Assembly (NCBI GenBank): GCA_004794785.1
Contig: SJOL01008523.1
Span: 62,001 to 126,000 of the forward strand
Reading direction: 5' to 3'
DNA: 64,000 nt
From: Opisthorchis felineus
Lineage: Eukaryota; Platyhelminthes; Trematoda; Opisthorchiida; Opisthorchiidae
Numbering within the stretch: the stretch's first letter is position 1; every line of letters begins with the position of its first letter. Under the pieces are notes generated by a model that made no database searches, had not been told where the DNA came from, and was given only the letters and a program-made list of their open reading frames with translations. A program made the position numbers and the translations under genes. Positions 37,429 through 49,164 of the stretch are shown piece after piece.

Positions 37429-40400
37429 TGGTCAAAAGTAATCGTGTGAAATTGTTGTGGGGTCAGTTTCAACCAGCTAAAGCTACCAAGGACAGTGCCA
37501 AAAATGAGCACGCATAAGCCCTGTTTTGCAGCGGCTTTCAAAAAAATTAACAAGTTTTCAAACTGACATACTATTATCAGAATTCACGTTGCCAGAGACG
37601 CACTTACGAACCATGCGAACTGATGGTCACAAACGTAAGCCAATAAAAGCCATTTCAATTATTTAGCTTTACTCGTTCAAATACTTGCCAAACATTGTTT
37701 TAACAAAGGTTTGGAGTATGCAGGATGCTATTTGATGAGAATATTTCAATGTACCCCGCCTGATTACACAAAAGAAAATTATTCATGGAGAAAATGTCCA
37801 TCACTGTCAGTCACATAACTTGAAATGTTGTTTGGATTGATTATAACATAAATGATTTCATAACAACAAAGGTGAACTGCATCCACTTTCGGCACAGCAG
37901 TTCCAAGCGGTTCAATAACTTATCAGTAGCCCAACAACAACTGTAGACGATTACGTAACACGCCCTTTTCGCCCTGGAGTGATCACATACTGGGCAAAAC
38001 CAGAAGTTTTCATTACTGGATATTATTTTAAACTGAATATGGTTTTTTACCGAGGACAATTGTGTTGTTGACCCGCGTGGCACATCTTCCTGTTTGTATG
38101 TCATAAAGCATATGTGGTAACCTAGATGGACTGTCTAAGACTACCATGCAAAGTACCGCAATGTGTCTATATATCTAATCCTCCAGAGGTCTACCACCAG
38201 AAAGTCACTTGTACAACATTAGTCAGGACATATAAAGTGGAAGTTGCAGCGTGAGTTTTGAGGGCTGGAAGAAAAGTGGCATAAAGTGTCTATCTTCTCT
38301 CCTATGAGCGTACGGGTCATTGTAACGTAATTCTGTTGGCCAACTTTGGTGCAACTAATTCAAGTGGCTACGATTTGCACGCAGAATACACTTTAATGAC
38401 CATTAGACAGGTGGGAAAAGAAACGGAAGTAGTGTTTCTTTAAACCTACTGTTGAATTTATAGCGACATCTACTGTAGCGGAATGCTTGCTGCAATTCCA
38501 TTGAAAACTGCTCTCCGCCGCAAAATCACCTCCAGATAAGACATTCCATTGAACGTGTCTGAGAGCCATGCACAATTTTCCATTGCCGCCACCCCTTAAA
38601 AAGTACAAAAGTCTACAAACGGAAGAGGGATTCGCCTCAAGTTTATAGCCGTGGTTTTTTTTACTGGGGATAACACCCTTTAATTGCCTCGCCCCTAACC
38701 CAGATTCACTAATCGACTATCTCGTTTGATATTAAGCGGCACAAGAGTTATGACAATTTAATCTGCTACAATTGTGGGTTCCTACTGAGTAAAACGAACT
38801 TAGATTGATCGGTTATTTAGTCTGGTGTATGAATGCAACAACATTCACATTCGCATCTGCGATATAAATACAAAATCATGAAACTAGGACATGGGTCCAA
38901 ACAACGCGTGGAAACTTGCGTATATACTAGTACTGATCGTCGTCTTTGTATAAGTATTCCTAATCGTTTTAGGTTTGTGTCTGGTATTCTAGGGAGGCAT
39001 AATGTCACGCCACCCACCGTTTTGTAACCAATTAAATGACAAGTAATTGTTCGGTCTCACCAAGTTTTACTGGTATGTTTCAGTGATGCACTTGGAAGAG
39101 GATTAATTGTCTGTTGAATTTACCCCAACAAAAAAATTTTCGGTGCAAACTAAAAAATTTAAGGCAAGTGAAAATTTAAAATCTTGCCTTACAAGATGTT
39201 CTATAGGGATCTTGCTTTCGTTCCTCTTAAATGAATACCCTTCCGTCCCATCTGCCTTTGGTCGAGTAAAATAGTTTCAATATATCCGTTCTATGGCACC
39301 TATAAAGGACATGGATATTTACCTATGGCCGAATGATGTTAAATAATAAAAAGCAGTGGTGTCCTTTAATTCATGTCAATAAATAAATCACAGGACACAA
39401 TTTGTACTGCGTAATTAATTAATCTTCACCACTTCAGCTACGATGGTAAAGGGAACGATTTACAGCCTGTCATGTATCTGAACAAAGCTTCGGTCGAAAT
39501 CATATCACATGAAATGAAATATACTCTTGAATTACAAATGTGGTTTTATCCAGCAAGTGGTCCGTCAATGGAAAAACGCGGAGAAGGATCGTACGGATGT
39601 GTTACCCATCTTTCGAAACATAAGTAGTGTGAATACCATGGATCTCTATGAAGGTACGAACACGCGAGCTCCCTTATTAGTAGTTGAACGCTATTTGATT
39701 TGGCCAACAGTAGCCAATGAGTTGTCAGTGATCTACACTTAAACATAATACGGTGCCGCTTGTCCCGTAGTCGTGTAATTCACATTATCTTGCCACGCGT
39801 TCCCCAGCTGCTGGAACATCAACAGGGCTCCTGCGACGATCTTTTATTCCTGAACTGATTGGATATAGTTCGTTGGCAGTAGGCGAAATTCTAAAAAATC
39901 ATCATTGGGTTGTCCCTCTTTCATGTTGAAATGCAGACGGAACACTTCATGATCACAGACGTAGAAAAATTATGTTGTGCATAACTAATATCCGCGATTT
40001 TGCTCTTTGGAAGCTCATCTGGTTTTGTGATTTGCGCAACAGTTGTTTCTCTCTATCAGAACAAGGATCTAATAGGTTGCATTCCAACTTTTGTAGATTT
40101 CTTAATGAGGTTCGCTACAAGGGTTCGGATCTTTGAGGTGCTAAGGACCATCAGCTGAAGATGGTAAGACAACTATTACCTACCCGAAGATAATTGACAC
40201 CTCAATCATTCAACTGGATTTTCCGGTGTCACCCTTTCCTAGTGTAAAGAGAGCACTTGCATTCCATGTATGCCTGACCCTGACTCGCTTGAGGGAATTA
40301 AAACTTGTCATCCTAAACAAACAGTGCGTTTATCTTGGTACTTTACTCGAGCGACTGCGAGTCTGGAAAAGCAACAGGGGAAAACTCTAGGGAATGTCAT

Positions 40401-41151
40401 GAGTGATGACGGACGAGGTTGACGGCAAAGAAAAACCGGTATAACTCACTGCGCCATTTGAATTACACCGACAACTTGTCAAGCTCTGTTTATGCTCTAA
40501 GCAGCTGTATTTAGGAAGCTTTTGGCAGCGTGATATTCCCAGTTAAGAAACAGCCTTTTAATGAATTTTCCACACACTCTGAAACCTAATATGCTTTAAG
40601 TGTGGACATTCACAGAGTTAAACTGAAGGCGGGAAATTCCGTTTCACTGACAATTAAAATGAACACCTGGCCAGTAAATTGTGGCATGTGTCGAGCATAC
40701 ATTTGGTCAAGTCTTCCTGGATTTCAAACTCAGATCTCTGCCACACATTCAATGGATGAGGGCCATGATCATTCACGTAGGAACCTGGTTGGAATCAGGT
40801 TCTGCGGGTCGCCGGTAGCAAAACCAACAAACGCACTTTAATATTATGAGCTGTATCTATCGCTGCATCTGCACACTGAAAATATAAGAATTTCAGCCGA
40901 TTTCTTTGAATTAAGAGGTACTTTTAGCCTAACAAAAGGCTTTCTAATTTCACCTAATATACTGCGGACACAGCCTACCATTTTTGCAATATAGCTATGC
41001 TCAAACTTCTTTGAGCATTGTTTCCTCAGCAATTTTTCGTTAATTCATCCATGAGTGTCTGTATGCTGCCACCTAATTCTGCTGGAGCTCAGTAAGGGAT
41101 TGTCTTCATGCCATACAACGATCTTTTCAAACGAGTTGCTACGGAGGAAAA
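37429..41151. other. No gene supported
   Basis: The first few hundred bases are upstream of the receptor and carry several CCAAT-like boxes on the minus strand (near 37395 and 37425), but I cannot place a promoter. Frames at 37841-38104 (minus) and 39527-39742 (plus) are the most protein-like and are not recognised. Confidence 0.35.
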
Positions 41152-41352
41152 TTTTGATAACTTAGGTAGCGTAAATGGTCGTTGGTTTGTTCGCTGAGTT
41201 GGGCAGTTTGATTGCAAATTTTTCACTGCCATTCGAGATGACTTGCCCCGTGCGTCGTTATGGAGCAAACTGGAGCCTAGCGGTGGGATGATGGCACAAA
41301 CCAATCAAACTGCCCAGCTTAGAGAGCAAACCTACAACAATTATCAAAAAGA
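41152..41352. repeat. FB1 foldback element, diverged copy
   Basis: The arms begin ATTTTGATAAC (41152) and end TTATCAAAAAGAT (41352 on the other side). The inner arm at 41180-41227 (GTTGGTTTGTTCGCTGAG, GGGCAGTTTGATTG) is mirrored at about 41299-41333. The left half aligns well with the FB1 copy at 43811 (TGTTCGC.GAG, TTGATT.GCAAA, CCATTCG). The middle has lost symmetry. I found no flanking duplication. Confidence 0.6.
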
Positions 41353-42452
41353 TAGTCTTCGATCTGGCTCGTAAAATATGCAACGTTTCTGTATTGTTTG
41401 GAGATCACATTCACCTCTAGAATAAAGATAACCGCTCACCAACATGTGGGTTTTATGCCAAAGGGAGATCTCTGGCTAACACCACTACCGTTTACCGAGT
41501 TTGATCACTAGGTTTATTGAACGTTCACTCGTGGTCGTACTGTTATCTTGCGGCCCCCTTCGTGCAAGTTAATCGCGATCAGTTGCTTAAGTGTGTCTGT
41601 ATTCAAGGTCAACTGACTGCCCAGTGTATTTGTAGATCCGATATTGTCGCATTAAATGTTATTGTTCTATTCAAAAATCGTCCAAGTTAGTACACGAGAA
41701 CTGGGCAAATTTATTAAACTTTTGTGGATTTTCTAGATTATGGGAGCCATTTGCAATGTTAATGCCGAGAACAGGTCATCTCCAGAGTTCCACTGGCGAG
41801 CTTCACACGTCCATTCTTCGAGGTATTTTGATTAGAGCAAAATGAACCATCAAAACCTTGCGAGGCTGCACACATTTTGCATCTCCCTCTTAGACTAATA
41901 CACCTTCATTTCAAATAAAATGACAAAGATCTTGCATTTGTCAGTCTCATCCGAACTGAGTCTATAAGGAAAGAATCCTAGATGCATTTTTCTACAAATG
42001 CCTAACAGATATTCACACTCAGACACAATCAAGTGTTACAAGGTTTTTCTCAGTCAGATCAACAGCCTCCGCACGTGAAAAGAACTCTGTTGACTCAAAG
42101 GCTTGTCTCAGTTCGCTGCCGTCACATGAAGTTCTCGTCTGAGAACTCCACTTGAGGTTGAACTCGATTATGATTTTTACCAAAAGCAACCTGAGCAATG
42201 CCAGAAAATAAACTCAAAATTCAAAGTTAACAGTCGAACAACCAAAGTAGGATGACTGAAAACATAGTACGGGAAATTCACAAGAGAGCATTTTTGTTCA
42301 AGGCCCAAGGTATAATTCAAAGAGGAAGGGTTTCACTGGCTACAATGCTAGAAATGCGTCAACTAAGGAACAGATGCTTTAAGTGCTTTGTTGCCTAGTT
42401 GTTCGAATTGATCTAAGAAAGCTTCATTTATACCTCATTGTCTATGATTTAG
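41353..42452. other. Non-coding, nothing recognised
   Basis: No open frame of note and no repeat family member. Confidence 0.4.
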
Positions 42453-42905
42453 TTGTCTGGCTTTGAATCCGACGCACACTTCTGCATGTCGAGTGACAAG
42501 AAGTCTACCAGAGAGCATGTCTGGGCAAGAACGTGCTTCGTTTGTGATAGACCATGCGCAGACACTATCGGTGCCCTCTTGGGAGGTTACGTTAGCGGAT
42601 CAATCAAACCGATTAGTGGGCGCGAATTAGCGTGGACCACTAAACCTACTAAAAGCCGTTCTATAGACTGCACTGACAACGCCTGTTGTCAGCAGCATTC
42701 GACTATGTAACCAGACCCTATGGTCCCGAAAGCGACACCTGCCGTACCTTGGCTTTCCCTGGTGCTTGCTGACTACTCCGCGGCTGACAGCGTCTCGAAT
42801 AAACCGATGAATGCATGCGTTCCTCTCGTATTATTGCTGTTGTCTTTTGGCGACTGCGGTTCTCCGTGTCTCAGTGCACATTGTAATGTGTTACCGGTCG
42901 ATTAG
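42453..42905 (+). other. Long open frame broken by one stop
   Basis: One reading frame is open for about 150 codons except for a single TAA at 42708-42710. The first part is cysteine-rich (WARTCFVCDRPCADTIGALL). The second has a hydrophobic run (VPLVLLLLSF) followed by more cysteines. The stretch is GC-richer than its flanks. It could be a decayed gene or a chance frame in GC-rich sequence. No domain is recognised and I do not call it a CDS. Confidence 0.25.
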
Positions 42906-43797
42906 TAAACGGGAGCTAATATGATTCTTTTCCTATAAACTTTAAGGAAGCATGTATGAATGTTGCACAATTGCGTTTGCTCATGCATAACAAATAGAGT
43001 GAAACCGTTCGAAAAGCTACAATATAACTCATGGATGAATAATGACGCTAGAGAGGAACGGGTTCTTTACGCCACGGGGCAACAGTATGCACCCGACTGC
43101 AACTCCACCATTTGACAAGTTTAGTCGCTAGTCCCCTTCTATTGTTCATATATGTAACAAACTCCCTGGTCACTCTTTAAATAATGCCTCCCGAAATCTG
43201 CTATATCTTTGGGAATTGTGTGTGCACGTTTGGTGGTCCAGCGTTGAAACCATATAACCAATACCCGAAAGGACCCGAAGGAACAAACTGAGGTTACAAA
43301 ATGTCCACATGGGTTGTTCAGCTTTTGTTCACACGCTAAAGTAAGTTGTCTTCCAGTCGGGAATGGAAGGATAATTTACTGCAGCACTGGGAGCCTCCCA
43401 CAACCCTGTTAAGCTAGAAAGTTTTAACCTCAAATTATAAGGTCTGAGGTAGAGTAACATATCTATTAAACAATTCAGCGGATTGATCAAACGCGCTTCA
43501 TTACGTCAGTTTATGTCAAGCCACCTAGCTGAACCTTTTCGATTACATTTCGTGAGGTACCTTAGGCCAATCAGAGACAGACAGTACATCAACTTCTTCA
43601 GTGTTGTACTTTCAAAAGGCGAAAATTATTTACTAAGATGTCTGACTCAACAAACTCATTTGATATGCTCAGTAATCGGTCTTGAATCTGAATCCGCAAG
43701 TTCCGAAAGCAACTCTGAGACAGCCCTACGTAAACTATTGACCTAGTTTTGTGGTTTCCTAGTTGATTATATCTGAATAGCAGTCTTGCTTAATTGA
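42906..43797. other. No gene supported
   Basis: A plus-strand frame at 43483-43746 (87 codons, ending ...SESNSETALRKLLT) is protein-like but has no splice context that I could chain. Confidence 0.3.
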
Positions 43798-43810
43798 CAG
43801 ACTGATATGT
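43798..43810. repeat. Target-site duplication, left copy
   Basis: CAGACTGATATGT, repeated exactly at 44035-44047 on the far side of the FB1 element. Confidence 0.8.
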
Positions 43811-44034
43811 TGGTACTTGATCAGGTGGCTGTTGATCTGTTCGCCGAGCTTGGCAATTGATTTGCAAACGTTTCATCACCATTCGTGGAGACATCTTCAA
43901 CAGCGCATTGAAGATGTCTCATCGAATGTTGACGAAACGTTTGCAACTCAATTGCCAAGCTCGGGGAACAGATCAATAGCCATTGATCAATTACCAACTA
44001 ATGCACCCGAGCTATCAATATTCCAACAAATTAC
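43811..44034. mobile_element. FB1 foldback element with 13-bp target-site duplication
   Basis: This 224-bp insertion consists almost wholly of a hairpin. The left arm 43818-43900 begins TTGATCAGGTGGCTGTTGAT. The right arm 43908-43990 is its imperfect reverse complement, and the loop is 7 nt (CAGCGCA). Beyond the right arm, about 40 nt to 44034 are unpaired, and the same sequence (GATAG.TCGGGTGCATTA) recurs beside the FB1 copy at 52.7 kb. It is therefore part of the element, and the left end looks truncated. The perfect 13-bp flanking repeat points to retrotransposition-like target-primed insertion; most foldback DNA transposons make shorter duplications. No coding capacity. Confidence 0.78.
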
Positions 44035-44258
44035 CAGACTGATATGTCGTAATTCTTTGCCGATATCACCACTGCAAGTGGAAATGCGGCGGTTTGGTCC
44101 AAGAATATAACTTTCTTCGAGTGGCTTCGTACATGCTTTCCTACAGAATTGCTGTCACGCCATAGCTTATCCAGTCCTGTGGAATCGGTTCCCCACATAA
44201 CCTGAAAAGGTGGCACAACCATCAGTGTTGAAGCCAAAAGCCTGTACACAGTTCCGAA
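44031..44258 (-). CDS. Candidate last exon, truncated by FB1 insertion; product unknown
   Basis: A strong acceptor (GGTTGTTGTCTCTGCAG) opens, in phase 0, FGTVYRLLASTLMVVPPFQV, then MWGTDSTGLDKLWRDSNSVG and on through KKVIFLDQTAAFPLAVVISA. The present frame ends at a TAA formed by the first bases of the FB1 element. If the element and one copy of its duplication are ignored, the frame would run about ten codons further to a TAA. The exon joins in phase with the candidate exon at 45129-45219. I do not recognise the family. The frame could be chance, but 75 open codons behind a strong acceptor, with two in-phase partners, favour a gene. Confidence 0.4.
   Translation of the reverse strand, partial: FGTVYRLLASTLMVVPPFQVMWGTDSTGLDKLWRDSNSVGKHVRSHSKKVIFLDQTAAFPLAVVISAKNYDISVW
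44035..44047. repeat. Target-site duplication, right copy
   Basis: Exact repeat of the 13 bases at 43798-43810. It is also part of the candidate exon. Confidence 0.8.
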
Positions 44259-45128
44259 CTGCAGAGACAACAACCCATGAATTTGACATTCAGTCTCTTC
44301 TCCTATTCTACAATTGCTGCTCTATTTGAAAGTAATGTTCAAAGTGTAAAAAGCTGCTCCGGGAAACAAGCAAACAAACCTTAAACGAAAGATTGAACAG
44401 AAGAAGAAATTCGCCTACCGCCGAGCCCATTCAGGTTTCACTAAGCGGAAACATGAATGCTAATGCAAACGTAAAATCTTTCCAAACTCCATCTTGCAGC
44501 TGGTCCGGAAGGAGTTGGCATAAGAAACATCACACACTCCCAAAACTGCCATAAATATATCAGGTCCGAATACCTTAATTGTTGTTACACCAGCATGGCT
44601 CGACTGTTGAGTAAGTTTCAAAGTATTAGGTTCGGGCAGACACCAAAGTTGCGTGGTATTATTGCTGTGATATTTAACTAGCTGTCTGTGGAATGTACTG
44701 ACGCCATTCTCTCCACTGAATGTTGTCTGTGCGTAATAATATCACATAGTAAGAAGTAGGCATGCTCTTCTCGAACTAAAGTAAATCCACAACGTAGGAT
44801 TATTTTTTGGAACTGAATCATGGTTGACTTTTGGCTAACAGGCTGAAATGCAGAGCAGTGAGTTAGGGCCATTGGTGGCACAACACTGAGCTCAAACTCC
44901 ACTGATGACATGCATAATTCTGTACCATCCACCCATTATTCCTTACTGCACAGTACTCATTTCAAGACAACTGTGGTATGACAGTGTCCACCCACTGACC
45001 AGATTTCGCCCATGAAACGTCCCGTGTAGGTTTAGCCTCATTTCAACCAATAAGGAGCCAAAGAAACTTGGCCTTTCCAATCCGATTGGATAGGGCAACC
45101 ACCAAATTTCATCTAAACACTTACTCAC
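44259..45128 (-). other. Proposed intron 2 of the three-exon model
   Basis: 870 bp beginning GTGAGTAAGTG and ending TCTCTGCAG on the minus strand. The minus-strand frame at 44678-44932 lies inside it and is unexplained. Confidence 0.35.
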
Positions 45129-45219
45129 CTTACCAAAACCGCATTGATGAACGAGATCTATCAGTAATTCTCCACCCCCCATCCTAGCGTATCCAGCTAG
45201 AAACAATACTTGGGAGTTC
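45129..45219 (-). CDS. Candidate middle exon of the three-exon model
   Basis: A 91-nt exon lies between the acceptor CCATTTATTGTTTATATAG and the donor GGTAAG|GTGAGT. With one leading base completing the previous codon it reads NSQVLFLAGYARMGGGELLI, then DLVHQCGFGK, and ends in phase 0. Both neighbours fit: the upstream candidate ends in phase 2 and the downstream one starts in phase 0. A hydrophobic strand followed by a triple glycine and a helix-like LLIDLV suggests an alpha/beta enzyme fold, but I cannot assign a family. Confidence 0.4.
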
Positions 45220-45320
45220 CTATATAAACAATAAATGGAATTCATATAGACGACATTCGTTGGGGAAAATTATGGCACTGCTTACTGCAGCCCCAGAATT
45301 GGATCAGTTAATCCCATGAG

Positions 45321-45335
45321 CAGACAACAGTTCAT
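45321..45335. repeat. SINE target-site duplication, left
   Basis: CAGACAACAGTTCAT, repeated exactly at 45521-45535. Confidence 0.85.
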
Positions 45336-45520
45336 TCAGTTGTGGCACCCTTTCGGTGCCTAACTGCCATGCCACCAGAAGGAAGCACGAGGGCTGGGAT
45401 ACTGCCAGGTTGCCCAAGCCTAGACAGGAGAAGTCGAGGGGCAGAGGTCGGATTCGAACCACGGTACCTTCTGTTCAGTACATTCGCGCTCTTACCATTG
45501 AACCATCTAGACCAGACCGC
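45336..45520 (-). mobile_element. tRNA-derived SINE with 15-bp target-site duplication
   Basis: On the minus strand the element starts at 45520 (GCGGTCTGGTCTAGATGG). It has a pol III A-box-like TGGTTCAATGG and a perfect B box GGTTCGAATCC (45460-45450), about as far apart as in a tRNA gene. The body continues CTTCTCCTGTCTAGGC, GGCAGTATC, CAGCCCTCG, GGTGGCATGGCAG and GCACCGAAAGGGTGCCACAA, and ends at 45336. The 15-bp perfect flanking repeat defines both ends. Open frames across it on both strands are by-products of the repeat; similar spurious peptides are, as I recall, common in fluke protein sets. It is younger than the copy at 53.1 kb because its duplication is intact. Confidence 0.88.
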
Positions 45521-45535
45521 CAGACAACAGTTCAT
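45521..45535. repeat. SINE target-site duplication, right
   Basis: Exact copy of 45321-45335. Confidence 0.85.
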
Positions 45536-46681
45536 ACCAAGTCGAACAAGAAATTGGGCCACCAAAGGCGAATCCACTTAAGTGTTTCACAAAAGCCATT
45601 AATTATTTAACCACAATGCTATCTGCAAACAGTATAGAAGAATACTCCCCAGCGGAAAAGGCGTAGACCAACTGAGATTTACAACTTAACTAAATAAGGA
45701 CCCAGAAATCATCACTGTCTTTACTGAAAGGCGCTGAATGAACCATGGCTTGCTGGCCCTAATAAACAGAATAGAATAGCAATGGCAGCAAAAGCTGCGG
45801 CGAATGCTCCAAGGCACCCTAGATTTTTGTTTTCAAATGCAAACATGCTTTATGCTTTACCAAAAACATTGAGTCCAGTGCAATTTGTCTAGATGATCTG
45901 CAATGAGCAAACGCTTTTCGTTAAAACCGAAAGGCTCTCCACGCCTCAAGTCACAAGTTCCCGAATGAAATGCATGCTGAATAACTAGCCCACTTCCTTC
46001 GGCAAAGCTCATGGAAACTTCTGCTTCCTAGGAGTTGAAATAGAGTATAATCAAGCTAAAATAGATTCTATGCTGTCTTTTCTAAAAGACGTTGTGCTCA
46101 AACTTGGAATTATTTAACTCAGTATACAATTCATTTTGCTGTGATAGTTATCTATCCCGACCTTTTCAGCTAATTTTTTTTCAGTCATCTACCTTCCTAT
46201 AGCCTTTAACGATGTAAAATAGTCCTCACGATGGCTGCCTTATCCATTTGTGGTAACCATGGTCTAACTTCGACCAAAGATCACTTGATCTGGCCAATAG
46301 TCAGACAGCCAAGTTGATTAAAGGAGCTTGAAGCCTGTTCTGCATATCCAGAGACTTAGAAAAATGTGTGTTACCAAAGACCAAGACAACCTATTTTTTA
46401 TCAGTCCCATCAGAGTGAAAATTGCAGCGATTTATAACACTGTGCTACGACAGAGTATAAAGCAGTGGTAGCTTCAATGCTCGACGCCATACTTTTGTTA
46501 TCCATTTTGTTCGCTTTTTTGCGTTATCATATGTGGGAACGTTTAGGCTCACATCTCACTCAACTCGTCTTGTATCAGTTAAATTCAACAGAAACTTCTA
46601 TAAATTGGAATGCTGAAATCCTGTTCGTAACGTGTAGGTCAAAGTGGACGCTTCCATTTAGAAACAGTCAATTAATAAAAC

Positions 46682-46853
46682 CTGATCGACGTGAGCCAAA
46701 CGATCGGCTCAAACAGGACCGTGAATTTTTTAACTTTATCTCCATTTGGGAGTGTTAAGAAGCAATCATTCCCAGGTTTTTCTACACATATCGTGGAGGT
46801 ACAGCCGTTAGAAGGGAACAATATCGAGTGGTTCGGGGCCAGTGGCTGATTTG
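46682..46853 (-). CDS. Candidate first detected exon of the three-exon model
   Basis: Behind an acceptor (TTGCCCACTCTATCAG) the minus strand reads, in phase 2, NQPLAPNHSILFPSNGCTST, then VEKPGNDCFLTLPNGDKVKK, open to a donor-like ATCAG|GTTTTA. It ends in phase 2 and needs one base, which the exon at 45219 provides (AG+G). The peptide is rich in Asn, Pro, Gly and beta-type residues, as in a secreted or beta-sandwich domain. The plus-strand frame 46465-46758 overlaps and competes. The donor is weak and no upstream exon was found. Confidence 0.32.
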
Positions 46854-47773
46854 CTGATAGAGTGGGCAAGCAAATAAACAGTAGTTTCTACACATGTAGC
46901 TTCTACCAAATGTGGAATTTCGCCACTTTTTATATGATAATTTATCCCACTGTATAACTCGCCCCAAGTTATTTTTTAAACATTACATTCCACGTCACAC
47001 CTGTTTATTGTCAATAATTGCTTGGTTTATTATCATGTATACTTGTTTGGCACCTGAAATTGGGTATTTTTTATTCATATGTGCTTCTTATCGTAAGCAG
47101 GCACGTAAGGGACTTTGTTTAGCAAAAAATGCAAGTTCTCTTCCGTAGCACACGTGTACATTTAAGGATCTTTCCTTCTAAGTCATTAGGCACTCAAACA
47201 CTACACATTTGCATCCATTTCATGTGTGTCAGCTGATTGAAACACGCGGCCCTTGTTCATCAAAGGCACATTTAATGCCCAAAACTTCACAAGAATGCAT
47301 TAAGGTAGACTTGCTCCACAACGTCTTGCTAACTAGTTTCAAAAAATAAACGTTTATCAAAATTTAAATACCCAATGATGTCATATCAGTACGGTAACCC
47401 GAATTCTTTTTAGCAAAGAGACACGTCAGAGCATGGCTGAGCTTATTAGGGGAACATTGTCCAGAAAATTGCCCACTATATACGAATGGAGATGGCGCAA
47501 GTTTTCGAGGGGACATCTATAGACTGTACTGAAAACCTTCCTCCGTTAATTGGCGAAATCCTCATATCTCATTGTTGTTCATTTATCATATTCGGTTTCA
47601 TAGAGAAGATAACCAGTAAGATATTTGACTTTTCGACGGTTTGTAGAAACGGATATCTTAGCAGAAACTAACCGGATGATCACGCGGATTGATTTTTCGT
47701 AGACCACAGCTATTTGATGCCCGCCGGTGCCAGGTGAGGTTTGACCGAAGACAAAGCTAATTTCGACAAATAC
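46854..47773. other. No gene supported
   Basis: Overlapping short frames on both strands at 46912-47148 and 47486-47785 show no domain. Confidence 0.35.
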
Positions 47774-47971
47774 ACTCATTTGCAAATCAATTTGGTTTTC
47801 ACGGGAGACTCAACTGAGTCTCTCGTTTATGATGTTCTTCAACTGAATGTGCTGCACACAGGCCGCCTCATGTTTCAGTTGGTACGATATTCGAGATATC
47901 GCGCCTACCTGATGAGCCCCAAGAAGGGCGAAACCGGTCGTGGGCTGTCGAAGAGTTTTCAGCAACCTTGT
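47774..47971 (+). repeat. FB2 element, copy d (single half, best preserved)
   Basis: It runs from CACTCATTTGCAAATCAATT through GGGAGACTCAACTGAGTCTC and GATATTCGAGATATCGCG to CCGGTCGTGGGCTGTCGAAG and TTTTCAGCAACCTTGTGAG. Read backwards, the last 65 bp match the start of copies a and c. This shows that the family has terminal inverted repeats of about 65 bp around a core of roughly 200 bp. The left terminus is missing here. Confidence 0.75.
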
Positions 47972-49164
47972 GAGCAGTTTCCTTCACAAAGCTAATTTAT
48001 TTAAACCGAGCTCTGATTTGGAACGGCATCACACGATCTGTTAATAAAACGCTGTTGCCGTCTTCTAAAACAACCGAAAGTGAAATGCGTCGTCTGTACA
48101 ACGCGTGGAATGTGATGCTTTTTGGTAAAGACTTCCAATTTTGCTTCAGTTCTGTAGTGTTTCTAGGCCAATTGGAACGCTTTAACATTCTGACCTATGA
48201 ACTCACTACCATCAAAACCCTTTCTTCGAACAGAATAAGCTTTCCATTAAGGTAGCCCTCGACTACCAGCCAGTTGAATGCTTACGGTGGACCTTTATGC
48301 TGAATTAGACTCCTCTGTCCGGCACGGATACTGTGCTAAATGTATGCTACTGATGTGTAATTTTCTCAAACGATTTTTTCAAATCGGAATAACTAGATTA
48401 CCCCTGTTTGTTCACAATCTGCATAGAACCACTCCACGGCTCTGCAACTACAGCATTGTCACATCTTTGATATTGCAAATTCTCCAGGCGTTTTCAAGGT
48501 CACGAAGAGTGTAATGTACTAGGTTTATATGGGTGTAGTTAGTGATTGTTAGCAATGAGTGCATGGGCTGTTGTAAAAGAATGGCAACTTTTATTAACCC
48601 TTTAAATTTCTAGATAAAACGTCCATGGGAGGATATGTCTTACTGCGGATCCAATTCATGAAAACCCAATAACCTTCGCAGAACGTTGCACCTCTCTTGC
48701 AGTAATTTGAATAGCGTAATTACAAGTCTTTTACGGGCAAACAAAGGCAAAACAAGCGGTTCACCTCGAAGGTTCGGCCGCTTGAAATGAATCGGAAATT
48801 TTGTTTGGCCTCACGTGTTGTGTTCACTTGCACTCGTTTCCCAAGAAATATGTAGATGTACTCATTCAGTCAACTATAATGGCTTGCTCAATTTTTTACG
48901 CTGCGTTTAGCACATTAGGGTATCCGCTACCATACTTGATACTTCCGTTTCGCAACCCAGTTGCCCTCTAGCACAAAATACAGAGATGTTGTTCTGTTAC
49001 CATTTTTGAGATGCCATTTAGTAAACCACTTACATTACTTCAAAGTATTATCCTTTGCATACACTTGGACTTCTGGCCTTCAACTAGGATTTTGGCCTAC
49101 TACAATTTAGTAGTTTTCGTTGAGTGGCACTGTGCATGGAGAGAGAAATCCTTCCGGAACATAC
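47972..49164. other. No gene supported
   Basis: A frame at 48055-48255 and another at 48278-48514 lack splice context and motifs. Confidence 0.35.

Larger units (their letters stand above)
45220..46681 (-). other. Proposed intron 1 of the three-exon model
   Basis: About 1.46 kb, GT...AG on the minus strand, with a weak donor (CAG|GTTTTA). It contains the SINE copy at 45336-45520. Confidence 0.3.

Noticed and set aside
45129..45219. Clp1/Grc3-type kinase or methyltransferase fragment
   Set aside because: The triple glycine and LLIDL are suggestive, but too few residues agree with either family.
45440..45516. Genuine tRNA gene
   Set aside because: The tRNA-like A and B boxes belong to a SINE with a body and a 15-bp duplication, and the acceptor stem does not pair convincingly.
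45332..45610. Three small proteins on both strands
   Set aside because: They are all translations of the SINE and its flanks.
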